Shown: piece after piece, positions 18,395 through 26,427 of the stretch | Numbering within the stretch: position 1 is the stretch's first letter | How the letters are laid out: each line of letters starts with the position of its first letter | Origin: Gammaproteobacteria bacterium | GTDB lineage: Bacteria; Pseudomonadota; Gammaproteobacteria; SZUA-229 | Reading direction: 5' to 3' | Length of the DNA stretch: 55,525 bases | Assembly: GCA_026995045.1 (NCBI GenBank) | Contig: JALWPK010000185.1 | Location: 1-55,525, forward strand | The notes under the pieces: model-generated | Told to the model about the DNA's origin: nothing | Seen by the model: only the letters and a program-made list of their open reading frames with translations | Databases searched by the model: none | Position numbers and translations under genes: made by a program

Positions 18395-19138
18395 TTACAC
18401 CTTGATGTAAATCCAGCCTTTCTCCAGCCGCTCGGAAATGATTTCCTTCGCCGTTTTCGCGGTGATGGTCTGCGGCATCAGCTCCACATCATGCCCTTCC
18501 CGCGCTTTTGCTTTCTCCACAGAGCGATGGCATGCGTAAACGGTGACATTCTCGTTGCTGGCCAGCAAGTCTTCAATACGACCGATATAGGGCGACACGC
18601 CCACGCGCAGCATGTTGATGCCATCGCGATAGGTGACAATGTCCAGCTTCATCGGCGTGCCGGCTTCACGATAACTGGCGAGCAACTGCTCGGCTTCATT
18701 CAGCGCCTTGTTGACCGCCATGATATCACCGGTGGTGACATGCAAAATAATCTTGCGCTCATTGCGGTCAGCGACCGCCTTGTGTTTGAAATACTGAAAA
18801 ACTTCATCTGCACTGGCAGTGTGCATGGATGAACGCACGGCATCGTTTACAAACCAGCCAAGTGTTAAGCCGGCCACCAGCAATACGCCCGCCGCCAGGC
18901 TCTGGTAAAAATATTTGATTCGGGACCGCCGTGAGGTTTCCGCCGGCATGTCATCGCCCGGCACATTTTCATACGCATAGCGTACAAGCTCGCGAATGGC
19001 TTTCAACTGACAGACGCGTTCGCGCAAGGCGGCGTCGTCCAGCAGTTGTTGACGGATCACATCCATCTCGTTGCTGTCGAGTTGCTCGTCGATAAACAGG
19101 TTCAGCTTGTCATCGGTAATCGTGTTATGTTCGCTCAT
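18395..19138 (-). CDS. Membrane anti-sigma factor with C-terminal DsrE-like domain
   Basis: The 247-residue protein has three parts. Residues 1-60 are a short helical anti-sigma domain (KLNLFIDEQLDSNEMDVIRQQL) without the His/Cys zinc motif. Residues 79-97 are one transmembrane helix (LAAGVLLVAGLTLGWFV). Residues 128-247 follow the DsrE/DsrF pattern: ILHVTTGD at the first strand, LNEAEQLLASYR helix, KLDIVTYRDGINML, VTVYACHRS with Cys203 in the place of the DsrE cysteine, and a closing GWIYIKV. The second half resembles the two exported DsrE proteins encoded 1.4-2.3 kb away. Its ATG overlaps the sigma gene's stop by one base (TAATG), indicating translational coupling. I infer that the DsrE domain faces the periplasm and senses a sulfur species or partner. 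Confidence 0.78.
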   Translation of the reverse strand: MSEHNTITDDKLNLFIDEQLDSNEMDVIRQQLLDDAALRERVCQLKAIRELVRYAYENVPGDDMPAETSRRSRIKYFYQSLAAGVLLVAGLTLGWFVNDAVRSSMHTASADEVFQYFKHKAVADRNERKIILHVTTGDIMAVNKALNEAEQLLASYREAGTPMKLDIVTYRDGINMLRVGVSPYIGRIEDLLASNENVTVYACHRSVEKAKAREGHDVELMPQTITAKTAKEIISERLEKGWIYIKV

Positions 19139-19686
19139 TATTTCACCCTCATCAATTTGATCGGGATGCGTTGCTCCCCGGCCAAATCCAGTAACTGCTC
19201 CTTCAAGATTTGCCTGGCTCGATATAACCGGCTCATTACCGTCCCGATCGGGATTTCCAGTATGTCAGCGATGTCCACATAACTGAAACCGGCGAAATCC
19301 GCCAGCGACACCACTTCTCGCAGCGGCATCGGCAACTGCGCAACGGTACTGCGCACTCTGGCGACAATCTGTGACTGCTGATACAACTCGGAATGCTCCA
19401 TCGAGTCATCATCGCTCATATCAAACAGTTCGGTATTGCGCCCCTGCACCCGCAGGTAATCATGCCAGTTATTGCTCAGGATACGGTACAACCACGTATC
19501 CAGCGTAGCCTGATTTTTCAGGCTTTCCACATTTTTAAACGCCTTCAGCATCGTCTCCTGCACCAGATCATCAGCCAGTGTCGGGCTATGACACCAGGAA
19601 TAGGCCACGCGGTACAGCTTGGTTCTGCGTTTGGCAAACTCCTGCTTCAGCTCGCGTATGGCAAGCAGTTTGCAAAATTTATTCAT
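19138..19686 (-). CDS. ECF-family RNA polymerase sigma factor
   Basis: A 182-residue group 4 sigma factor. Region 2 includes RVAYSWCHSPTLADDLVQETMLKAF and LDTWLYRILSNNWHDYLR. Region 4 includes LPMPLREVVSLADFAGFSYVDIADILEIPIGTVMSRLYRARQIL. Start ATG 19686 is preceded by GGTGGAG. It is followed with a one-base overlap by its presumed anti-sigma factor. A promoter-like GGAATAAA-N13-CGTCTGT lies about 25 bases before the start, consistent with autoregulation. Confidence 0.92.
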   Translation of the reverse strand: MNKFCKLLAIRELKQEFAKRRTKLYRVAYSWCHSPTLADDLVQETMLKAFKNVESLKNQATLDTWLYRILSNNWHDYLRVQGRNTELFDMSDDDSMEHSELYQQSQIVARVRSTVAQLPMPLREVVSLADFAGFSYVDIADILEIPIGTVMSRLYRARQILKEQLLDLAGEQRIPIKLMRVK

Positions 19687-19707
19687 ATATCTCCACCCTC
19701 TCCCCGT

Positions 19708-19735
19708 ACAGACGCGACAGCACCGGCTTTATTCC
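19708..19735 (-). promoter_or_regulatory. Candidate ECF promoter of the sigma/anti-sigma operon
   Basis: Minus strand GGAATAAA (19735-19728), 13-base spacer, CGTCTGT (19714-19708). The same element with the same spacer precedes the dsrE-like gene at 20507. GGAA-type -35 and CGTC-type -10 elements are typical of ECF promoters. Confidence 0.65.
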
Positions 19736-19766
19736 CCGCAAAATGTGAAACCGGCCGCAATTGACC

Positions 19767-19794
19767 GAATAATCAGCGGCATTCTGGCGTCTTA
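19767..19794 (+). promoter_or_regulatory. Candidate ECF promoter of the TlpA-like gene
   Basis: GAATAAT (19767-19773), 14-base spacer, CGTCTTA (19788-19794). It runs divergently from the sigma promoter, 66 bp before the TlpA-like start; the spacer is one base longer than in the other two copies. Confidence 0.6.
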
Positions 19795-19860
19795 ATCAAC
19801 AAGCGCGCCAATTTATCAAAATTTCACCCAAAAATCCGGTACAGGAGCCGCTGCCTGCGT

Positions 19861-20397
19861 ATGAACTTGATATCAGCATACAAGATTTCGCTAATACTTA
19901 TATTACTCTCGATGCTCAGCTTTGGCGGGAGCGCCGCCGGCCCGCTATCCATCCGGCTGGAGGACACATCGGGGAAAATACACACACTGGGAGACTATAT
20001 CGGCAAGGGGAAATGGGTGGTGCTCAACATATGGGGCCCGGGTTGCCCACCCTGCCGTGAAGAAATGCCCGACCTGATCAGGTTTCACGACAAACATGCC
20101 GAACAGGACGCCATCGTGCTGGGCATTGCCATTGACTTCCCAAGTTATGGGTATGCAGACAGGGACAAAGTCACAAACTTCATGGAGGAATACCTCGTTG
20201 ACTTTCCGGTATTGCTCAGTGACGGCGGTATCACGCTACAGATGGGATTAGGGCTGTTACAAGGTTTGCCGACCACTTTTGTGTATACCCCTGACGGCGA
20301 AATAGCCGGCATGCAGGTGGGCGGCGTCACTGAAAACATCCTTGATGAATTTATTCACAAGCAAATCAGCAAGCAGAAAATGCAGCAAGGAAAATAA
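19861..20397 (+). CDS. TlpA/ResA-like periplasmic thioredoxin
   Basis: This 178-residue protein has an N-terminal signal/anchor (residues 6-26). A thioredoxin fold of the TlpA/ResA type has the active site WGPGCPPCREEMP (CPPC at 62-65) and the cis-Pro loop GLPTTFVY. It should be a thiol-disulfide or persulfide-handling protein on the outer face of the inner membrane. AGGAG sits 13 bases before ATG, a longer gap than usual. It starts the plus-strand arm of the ECF locus and precedes two exported DsrE-fold proteins, suggesting it keeps their cysteine reduced or transfers sulfur to it. Confidence 0.88.
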   Translation: MNLISAYKISLILILLSMLSFGGSAAGPLSIRLEDTSGKIHTLGDYIGKGKWVVLNIWGPGCPPCREEMPDLIRFHDKHAEQDAIVLGIAIDFPSYGYADRDKVTNFMEEYLVDFPVLLSDGGITLQMGLGLLQGLPTTFVYTPDGEIAGMQVGGVTENILDEFIHKQISKQKMQQGK

Positions 20398-20413
20398 TTT
20401 ATTGCAACAAACA

Positions 20414-20440
20414 GAATAATTGTTTACTCGCCCCGTCTGT
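20414..20440 (+). promoter_or_regulatory. Candidate ECF promoter of the first dsrE-like gene
   Basis: GAATAAT (20414-20420), 13-base spacer, CGTCTGT (20434-20440), 66 bases before the ATG. Matches the sigma-operon element in the core bases and spacing. Confidence 0.65.
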
Positions 20441-20506
20441 TAAGCACCGGTATGTAGAAAACGCCGAGACAATAACGCAACCCCAACCTGAACAACGGAG
20501 CGAAAA

Positions 20507-20995
20507 ATGAAACAAAAATCATTACAAGTTTTGTCTATTCTGCTGCTGGCGCTAACCATGTTGTCCGTGGGAAACAGCATTGCCAATGAACGCTATGGCA
20601 AACAAAAAGTGGTTTATCACATCAATTACGACAATCCCAAGAAGCAGGCGGGCGCGCTACGTAACATTCAGAATCACATCAATGCCGTTGGCGCCGAAAA
20701 CCTCGACATCAAGGTTGTGCTACATGGCAATGGCCTGGCGCTGCTGCTTGACCCTGAATCACTGGGCAAGCTGAAAAAATTCAAACACGCCAACGCCAAT
20801 GAAAAAATGACGGCAAAAATCGACAGCCTGAAAGACCAAGGTGTGGATTTCAATGTTTGCGCCAACACGGTGCGCGGGCGAAAAGTTGATCTTGAATCCG
20901 ATTTGTACAATGTGGAAAAAAGCGACATTGTGCCCAGCGGCGTTGCTGAAGTCGCCCGGCTCCAGCTAATGGGCTACGCCTACATCAAGCCCTGA
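20507..20995 (+). CDS. Exported DsrE-fold protein 1
   Basis: This 162-residue protein starts after CGGAGCG and has a signal peptide (residues 1-26, ending SIA-NE). The mature part has the DsrE/DsrF fold pattern: KVVYHINYDNP first strand, ALRNIQNHINAVG helix, DIKVVLHGNGLALLL, VDFNVCANTVRGRK with Cys118, and the closing GVAEVARLQLMGYAYIKP. DsrE cysteines carry persulfide in cytoplasmic DsrEFH/TusBCD; here the protein is exported. The next gene is a paralogue. Confidence 0.82.
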   Translation: MKQKSLQVLSILLLALTMLSVGNSIANERYGKQKVVYHINYDNPKKQAGALRNIQNHINAVGAENLDIKVVLHGNGLALLLDPESLGKLKKFKHANANEKMTAKIDSLKDQGVDFNVCANTVRGRKVDLESDLYNVEKSDIVPSGVAEVARLQLMGYAYIKP

Positions 20996-21044
20996 CAGAC
21001 CAATAAAAATATAGACAACAAGCAACAACCAACTGGTGGATACT

Positions 21045-21491
21045 ATGCATAAACTGACAAACATACCCTTACTGTTCATGCTTCTGTTCGCAGCCTTCAA
21101 TCTGAATGCTGCGCCCGAAGATAACGCCAAACCGTTTGCAGAGCAGAAAGTTGTGCTGCAAATCAGCGACCCCAACCCGTTTAAACAAACCCTGGTGCTG
21201 AATGTGGCAACCAATCTCATCAAACACTACGGCCAGGACAAGGTGGACGTTGAAATAGTCGCCTTTGGCCCGGGCCTGCGCCTGTTGTTCAAGGACAACT
21301 CAAACAAGGGGCGTATAGCCAGTCTCAGTGACAGCGGCGTGCGCTTCGCCGCCTGCAAAAACACGATTCGCGGCATGGGTAAAAAACTGGGACATCCTCC
21401 CGAGCTGAATGCCAACGCCGTGCCGGTCAGTGCTGGCGTGGTGCGCATTCTTGAGCTGGTGGATAAAGGCTACAAGCTGGTCAAGCCATAA
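21045..21491 (+). CDS. Exported DsrE-fold protein 2
   Basis: The 148-residue protein starts at ATG 21045, with GGTGG eight bases upstream; a GTG at 21036 falls in that site and is rejected. The signal peptide is residues 1-22. The DsrE pattern is KVVLQISDPNPFKQTLVLNVATNLI, VDVEIVAFGPGLRLL, VRFAACKNTIRGMGKK (Cys104), then AGVVRILELVDKGYKLVKP. It is similar along its length to the preceding gene, 49 bp upstream, so the pair arose by duplication and may form a hetero-oligomer. The porin gene follows after 42 bp. Confidence 0.8.
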   Translation: MHKLTNIPLLFMLLFAAFNLNAAPEDNAKPFAEQKVVLQISDPNPFKQTLVLNVATNLIKHYGQDKVDVEIVAFGPGLRLLFKDNSNKGRIASLSDSGVRFAACKNTIRGMGKKLGHPPELNANAVPVSAGVVRILELVDKGYKLVKP

Positions 21492-21533
21492 CCGCCTAAC
21501 ACAGAGTCTACAGAATCTTCGGAGGATATTATT

Positions 21534-22892
21534 GTGAAAAACACCAAGAAAAAACTGATTAAGCTTTCTGCCGCGATTGCGCTGGCGTGCAGTCAACCGG
21601 CATTCCCGGCCAACTGGCTGATGCTACAGGGCACAGAGCCTGACAGCTCAGCACCACGCGCCAAGGTGTGGGGCTTCATCCAGGCGCAGTATCAAAATGA
21701 CAGCAGTGATCCTAACGGAACAGGCGGCTACATTCCGCCCAAGCTGATTCCACCCAATCTGTCTACGCAAAGCGCTTTCAATGTTAACCGCGCGCGTATC
21801 GGCGTACGTGGCGCCGGTTTTCCGCTGGACGGCAAGGTCAACTACTTTTTCCTCGCCGAGTTTGGCAACAACGGCATCACTGCGCCAGGCGACCGTAATG
21901 TGCGCATCACTGACGCCAGCATTACCCTGAACCAGATTCCCGGCGCGCGCATTCGCATGGGACTGTTCAAAACGCCTGGCCCGGAAGAAGGCTTGCAGGC
22001 GATTCATGTGTTCGACTACATCAACTTCACCACCGTGATGAACCAGTTGATGCTGGAGCGCTTCCCGAACCGCACCTATACCGGCAACAATAATCCTGTC
22101 ACCCTGCCCGCGCCACCCGCGCTTGGCGCTTTCACCAAATCCGTTGGTGCGTTCCGAGACACAGGCGTGCAGTTCTTCGATACGTTCAAGGTAGATGACT
22201 GGGAACACAGTTACGCTGTCATGATTGGCAATGGCAACGGTCTGAATTTTGGCGACAATGATGACAACAAGGATGTCTACCTGTACTGGTCGTCAGAAAA
22301 AGTCTACGGCGGCAAGGGCGGTCGTCGTCAAGGTATCAAGATGTTTGCATGGTCGCAAACCGGCAAGCGCTACCTGGACAATACCGACGACAGCACACAC
22401 AACCCGCAGGAATTTGACAGAAGACGCGCAGGCGTCGGCTTCAAATACCTGAAAAAACCTTACCGCGTGTCTGCTGAATACCTGAAGGGTGAAGGTATGA
22501 TATTTGTTGGCCCTGATAAACCGACTTTCGATATAAAGCCCGGCAACCCGGTAGGAAACGGTGAAAATGGAGAGGCATCTGGTTATTACATTGAAGGGGG
22601 CTGGTATATTCCAGGATCTAAGTGGGAAATCGATGCACGCTATGACGTATACAATCGTTTGACATCAGACACCCCATCCCCCGGTGGCGCTATCGCTGGA
22701 AAAACCTTCGAGTTCGAATTTAAAACCTTCACACTCGGCGCGCAGTACCACATCAACAAGAAAACGCGCATCAATATGGAAATTGCCAACCGCGACTTCA
22801 CGGCAGTGGACTTCCCTGCCGGCGCCGGCCCCAATGGCAACCTTGATGGCGTCGACAAGCGCTATGCGGTGCAGCTTACCCATATCTTCTGA
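21534..22892 (+). CDS. OprP/OprO-like outer-membrane porin
   Basis: This 452-residue protein starts at GTG 21534 behind a strong GGAGG. The signal peptide ends near residue 26 (PAFPA). FNVNRARIGVRGAGFPLDGKVNYFFLAEFG and ITDASITLNQIPGARIRMGLFKTP are typical of Porin_O_P beta-barrels, and the protein ends YAVQLTHIF with the terminal Phe used in outer-membrane insertion. As last gene of the ECF locus it may pass an anionic solute such as a sulfur oxyanion; the substrate is unknown. Confidence 0.82.
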   Translation: MKNTKKKLIKLSAAIALACSQPAFPANWLMLQGTEPDSSAPRAKVWGFIQAQYQNDSSDPNGTGGYIPPKLIPPNLSTQSAFNVNRARIGVRGAGFPLDGKVNYFFLAEFGNNGITAPGDRNVRITDASITLNQIPGARIRMGLFKTPGPEEGLQAIHVFDYINFTTVMNQLMLERFPNRTYTGNNNPVTLPAPPALGAFTKSVGAFRDTGVQFFDTFKVDDWEHSYAVMIGNGNGLNFGDNDDNKDVYLYWSSEKVYGGKGGRRQGIKMFAWSQTGKRYLDNTDDSTHNPQEFDRRRAGVGFKYLKKPYRVSAEYLKGEGMIFVGPDKPTFDIKPGNPVGNGENGEASGYYIEGGWYIPGSKWEIDARYDVYNRLTSDTPSPGGAIAGKTFEFEFKTFTLGAQYHINKKTRINMEIANRDFTAVDFPAGAGPNGNLDGVDKRYAVQLTHIF

Positions 22893-23825
22893 TCAACCGT
22901 ACTCCTCCAGCAATACTCTCGCAGTGTCATCGCCCCGGCTCAGGCCGGGGCGTTTTTGCATTGACAGCTGCTGCAAATATTCCAGCAGCAAGCGGCGATT
23001 GGCTTTGATATTGAAGATATGGTTATGATCACTATTGATGTCGATAAACTGTTTGGGCTGGCGGGCCTGTTCATAAAGCGCCAGCGCGTGATAGTACGGC
23101 ACCAGCCTGTCCTGCTTGCTGTGCATGATCAGCAGGGGAGCAGGCGAAACGTCAGCAACATAATCGAGAGGACGATAGCTGTTGTCGATGGTTAACGATA
23201 GCGGCCATTGCAGCGCCCAGGTCAGCCAGCTATTGCCCAGCACATCGCGCGTCACCTGCCGGTAGTCGCTGAATGCCTCGATGGTCACCAGCGCCGTGAT
23301 GCGTTGTTTCCGTGGATGTGTCGCCACGGCATAAATCGCCAGTGCGCCGCCCATGCTGTGACCAATAACAATCAGCTGCTGATCGGGTGGCGTCACGCTT
23401 ATCATGTAATCGAGCATGGCTCGCACATCGCGCACGACTCCGTCCAGCTCCGGGATGCCCTCGGATTTGCCATAGCCGCGATAGTCAAAAATATACCCAT
23501 CGTAGCCGCGCTGCATCAGCCAGTACAGATTGCCAAAATGTGTGCTGATGTTTTCGCCGTTGCCGTGCAGAAACAGGATGTTGCCTTTTTTTGCAGTATG
23601 ACTCTTTTCATTATCATCTTCCTGCGCCAGCAAACGCCACCCATGCAAATGTATTCCCTTGTCCGATACGATGGTGATATCTTTATATTCTGTGTTGACG
23701 ATATCGGGTGTAAACAGATGCTGTTTCATCGGCTGAAACAGCAAGCCGGTACAGCCTGTCAACAGGGCCAGTGCGCTGACCAATACAATCCATCGTTTGC
23801 AGCTATGCCAGATCATACCTATCAC
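22893..23825 (-). CDS. Lipoprotein alpha/beta hydrolase
   Basis: A 310-residue protein with lipobox LLTGC, so an acylated, exported hydrolase. The nucleophile elbow is GHSMGG (near residue 153) and the dyad partners are in LIMHSKQDRLVPY and SDHNHIF. GTG 23825 or ATG 23816 could start it; GTG lies one base after the upstream gene's stop. BEM46/YfhR-like hydrolases are the nearest pattern. The substrate is unknown. Confidence 0.8.
   Translation of the reverse strand: MIGMIWHSCKRWIVLVSALALLTGCTGLLFQPMKQHLFTPDIVNTEYKDITIVSDKGIHLHGWRLLAQEDDNEKSHTAKKGNILFLHGNGENISTHFGNLYWLMQRGYDGYIFDYRGYGKSEGIPELDGVVRDVRAMLDYMISVTPPDQQLIVIGHSMGGALAIYAVATHPRKQRITALVTIEAFSDYRQVTRDVLGNSWLTWALQWPLSLTIDNSYRPLDYVADVSPAPLLIMHSKQDRLVPYYHALALYEQARQPKQFIDINSDHNHIFNIKANRRLLLEYLQQLSMQKRPGLSRGDDTARVLLEEYG
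22931..22957 (+). terminator. Terminator of the porin transcript, inside the convergent hydrolase gene
   Basis: CGCCCCGGC / GCCGGGGCG perfect 9 bp stem, 4-base loop, five T. It sits 38 bp past the porin stop but within the last codons of the opposing hydrolase. Confidence 0.85.
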
Positions 23826-23826
23826 T

Positions 23827-25743
23827 CTAGAAATAATAGCGCCAGCTCAGTTGCACATCACTGCGATAGCTGTCGTAATCACGGATGCGTTTGGCGCTCA
23901 GGCGAATCGCCGCATTGGTTTGCAAAGGCATGCTCCAGTCCAGCCCGGCTGATTGATGCAGGTTGTTCTCACCGGCGGAAAAATCGACCGCTTTCAATGT
24001 CGCCTGAAATGACAAACTGTCGGACTGATATAAAACGCCCAGCTTGAGGCCGACGCCGGCGGTGAAGCCTTTTTCATAACGATTGGCCGCCTTCAGATTA
24101 AGCTCCCCCAGAATCGATACATTCAGCGCCTTGCCCGGTTGCGCGCTAAAGCCGCCGCCGACCACCAGCTGAGCGGCATTTGCCCACGACCGGCGTGTGG
24201 GCTGCCGCTCGACAGCGAAATCCACGCCCCAGGCTATCGGATCAAAATAGGCGTTGCGCGGTGAAAGCGAGAGCACATTAATAAAGGTCAATTTTTGCAA
24301 TTGCAGACGTTGACTGTCGATGTAATAACGCAACTGCGTATCCAGAAAGTTTATCTGTGAGGCTTCTGAATAGCCCATCGGCGGATCCAGCACATCATGA
24401 TAGGCCGGCCGCAGGTACAGCGCCAGATAGCTTTCCTGTTGCAACGCCCCCGCCGCAATGGCCAGGCGCGCGGTTTTATGCCCCTGCTCTGAACGCACAG
24501 CGGGCGTTGTAACCGGTCGCCACACATTTTTCACCCCCAGCTTGCTGCGCTCGGCCAGCAAGCGCCAATTGGTTGCCGCGCGCGGATCGCGCACGGTGGG
24601 GTTGGCGGTTGCCAGAAAACGCGCATAATCGTAGGCCTGTTCGAGGATTTTCGCCCGAACCTCCACCGGTCGGCTTTCAATTTTCCGCGCCAGTTTCGCG
24701 TAGTCTGTCTCGGTAAGCGCAATGGCCAGTTCATTATCCTGCTCGCTCATCTGCGCGGCATGCTGTTTGATGATGGTGGTGCTTGATGGCCGATACAGCA
24801 CGTCGGTGACAAGCTTGTTATCAAACACAGCGCGCACGGTATCCGCCGGTATCGCCTTGACTTCAAAGTGCGATGTCAAATCCAGCGACGGCCGCGCCGC
24901 TTCCATCAACGACAGCATGTGGTAGGAGCAGTTTTCGGTTAGAAAATAATAATCAAACTGAATGTGGCGCACCTCCCAGGCATGGCGCATCAGCTGGTAG
25001 AGTTCGTCCTTTGAAAAATCCAGTTCGTACTCCCACACATCGCGGTTTTCCAGATCGCGGTACTCCTTGATTTTTTCGTAATACGGCACAATGGAAAACA
25101 CGCCTGGATAACCGCCGATTAACCCCTTGATGGAAAACAGCAAGGCATTGTCAGTGGCGTCGGCATTGGCGGCGTAATTCAGCGCATAGGCGACCAGCGC
25201 TGAATCCTTGCGGTAGTCGTCCGGGTTTACACGCAACAGTGTATGCCCGAACATGGAAGACGGACTGTTGATATAGGCGGCGGGAAACACCAGCGTTAGA
25301 CTGCCGGGGCGGATAGTATCGAACCAGGTTTGCAGTTGTTTACAAACTGCCGGTTTGATAACGGTTGGATCTATCTTCAGTTGTTGCTTCAGCCAGTGAT
25401 ATCGCGCCGGAAACCGGCACTGTGGATGCAGGTTAACATCATCACCAGGCGGTTGCGCCATGGCGCGTATGGTTGCCGCCAGCTCCTGTTGTGGATTATA
25501 TTTGCCGTTTGCTGACAGGAAAAAAGCATCATCATCTGCCTGGCTTTCCCATTGATGAAACAAGCCGCCGGGTTTGTAATGCAGCAAGGCATGCCAGGCC
25601 CGGGTTTGCGCCAACTGCTGGCTGTCTGCACGGGCGACTAACTGATGCAAGCTGTCGGTCGACGCCATCGAGCAGAGCGGCAACACCGGCGCAAGCCATA
25701 CGAGAAACAATAACGGTACGGAGACGAAGCTACGGGGAAGCAC
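23827..25743 (-). CDS. DUF4105 (Lnb-type N-terminal) exported protein
   Basis: The 638-residue protein starts at GTG 25743 with a signal peptide (residues 1-27). A DUF4105 domain is evident around residues 160-290: SSMFGHTLLRVNPDDYR, ALNYAANAD, IKGLIGGYPGVFSIVPYYEKIKEYRDLENRDVWEYEL and FLTENCSYHMLSLMEAA. The His in FGHT and the Cys in ENCS form the catalytic-looking pair of this NlpC/P60-like family. The C-terminal 250 residues alternate like outer-membrane barrel strands and end in WRYYF. The family includes the lipoprotein N-acyltransferase Lnb. The lipoprotein hydrolase follows one base later. Confidence 0.78.
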   Translation of the reverse strand: MLPRSFVSVPLLFLVWLAPVLPLCSMASTDSLHQLVARADSQQLAQTRAWHALLHYKPGGLFHQWESQADDDAFFLSANGKYNPQQELAATIRAMAQPPGDDVNLHPQCRFPARYHWLKQQLKIDPTVIKPAVCKQLQTWFDTIRPGSLTLVFPAAYINSPSSMFGHTLLRVNPDDYRKDSALVAYALNYAANADATDNALLFSIKGLIGGYPGVFSIVPYYEKIKEYRDLENRDVWEYELDFSKDELYQLMRHAWEVRHIQFDYYFLTENCSYHMLSLMEAARPSLDLTSHFEVKAIPADTVRAVFDNKLVTDVLYRPSSTTIIKQHAAQMSEQDNELAIALTETDYAKLARKIESRPVEVRAKILEQAYDYARFLATANPTVRDPRAATNWRLLAERSKLGVKNVWRPVTTPAVRSEQGHKTARLAIAAGALQQESYLALYLRPAYHDVLDPPMGYSEASQINFLDTQLRYYIDSQRLQLQKLTFINVLSLSPRNAYFDPIAWGVDFAVERQPTRRSWANAAQLVVGGGFSAQPGKALNVSILGELNLKAANRYEKGFTAGVGLKLGVLYQSDSLSFQATLKAVDFSAGENNLHQSAGLDWSMPLQTNAAIRLSAKRIRDYDSYRSDVQLSWRYYF

Positions 25744-25770
25744 AATCAGGAGTCCTTATCATACAGGCAT

Positions 25771-25806
25771 AAAAAAAGGGCGTCGCGAAACCGCAACGCC
25801 CTTTTT
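25771..25806. terminator. Bidirectional-looking terminator between DUF3015 and DUF4105 genes
   Basis: AAAAAGGGCGT and AACGCCCTTTTT arms with A- and T-runs on either side. It ends the DUF3015 transcript on the minus strand, 13 bp past that stop. Confidence 0.8.
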
Positions 25807-25818
25807 CAAACCGAAAAA

Positions 25819-26289
25819 TTAAACGGCGTATTTGGCCAGTTTAACGTCGGTCAGCATGACCGCTTTCAGGGAAGCGACCACTTCGCTGCTGGTCACATCT
25901 TCACGGCTGTAGATTTTGGTGAAGTTGGCCTGACTGAGCTGGAAGAAAGACGCTTTGTCTTCATCCGCAATACCCATCAGCGTCGCCAGAGTGTCCAGCG
26001 CTTCGCCTTCACCCACAGACATGTCGCGCGCAACACGCTCCATGTTGGAGTCGATAAAGATATCAGCCTGTGCAGTAACAGTGTCATTCTGGTTACAACC
26101 CAGGGTGCCGGTGGTAATGCCGAAAGTCTGGTTACCAATACTACCGTTGGTGGTTGCCGCCAGCACGTTGGGCGCCAAGCCGGACTGGCCTTTGAAAATC
26201 ATTGAACCGGCGCCACAACCAACGCTGTTTGCCTGTGCTGCAAAGGGGGTAGCCATAACGAGCAGGCCTGCGATCATGAGTTTTTTCAT
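25819..26289 (-). CDS. DUF3015 family exported protein
   Basis: A 156-residue protein with a signal peptide (1-20, AAQA-NS) and the DUF3015 pattern: VGCGAGSMIFKGQSG, NVLAATTNGSIGNQTFGITTGTLGC, then a helical region FIDSNMERVARDMSVGEGEALDTLATLMG. Two cysteines near the N-terminus probably pair. It starts at ATG 26289 behind GGAGAA. Its function is unknown, and it is monocistronic with its own terminator. Confidence 0.82.
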   Translation of the reverse strand: MKKLMIAGLLVMATPFAAQANSVGCGAGSMIFKGQSGLAPNVLAATTNGSIGNQTFGITTGTLGCNQNDTVTAQADIFIDSNMERVARDMSVGEGEALDTLATLMGIADEDKASFFQLSQANFTKIYSREDVTSSEVVASLKAVMLTDVKLAKYAV

Positions 26290-26427
26290 AGTAGAGTATT
26301 CTCCATATGCTTATGAGTATTGTTATTGAAGTCCGTATCCAGAGAGCGTCCATTAAAGACTAAATGTACACAAGCCCACCGGGCATGTCCAGACGTATTT
26401 ACATGACCTGTTATAAATGAAGCTGAA

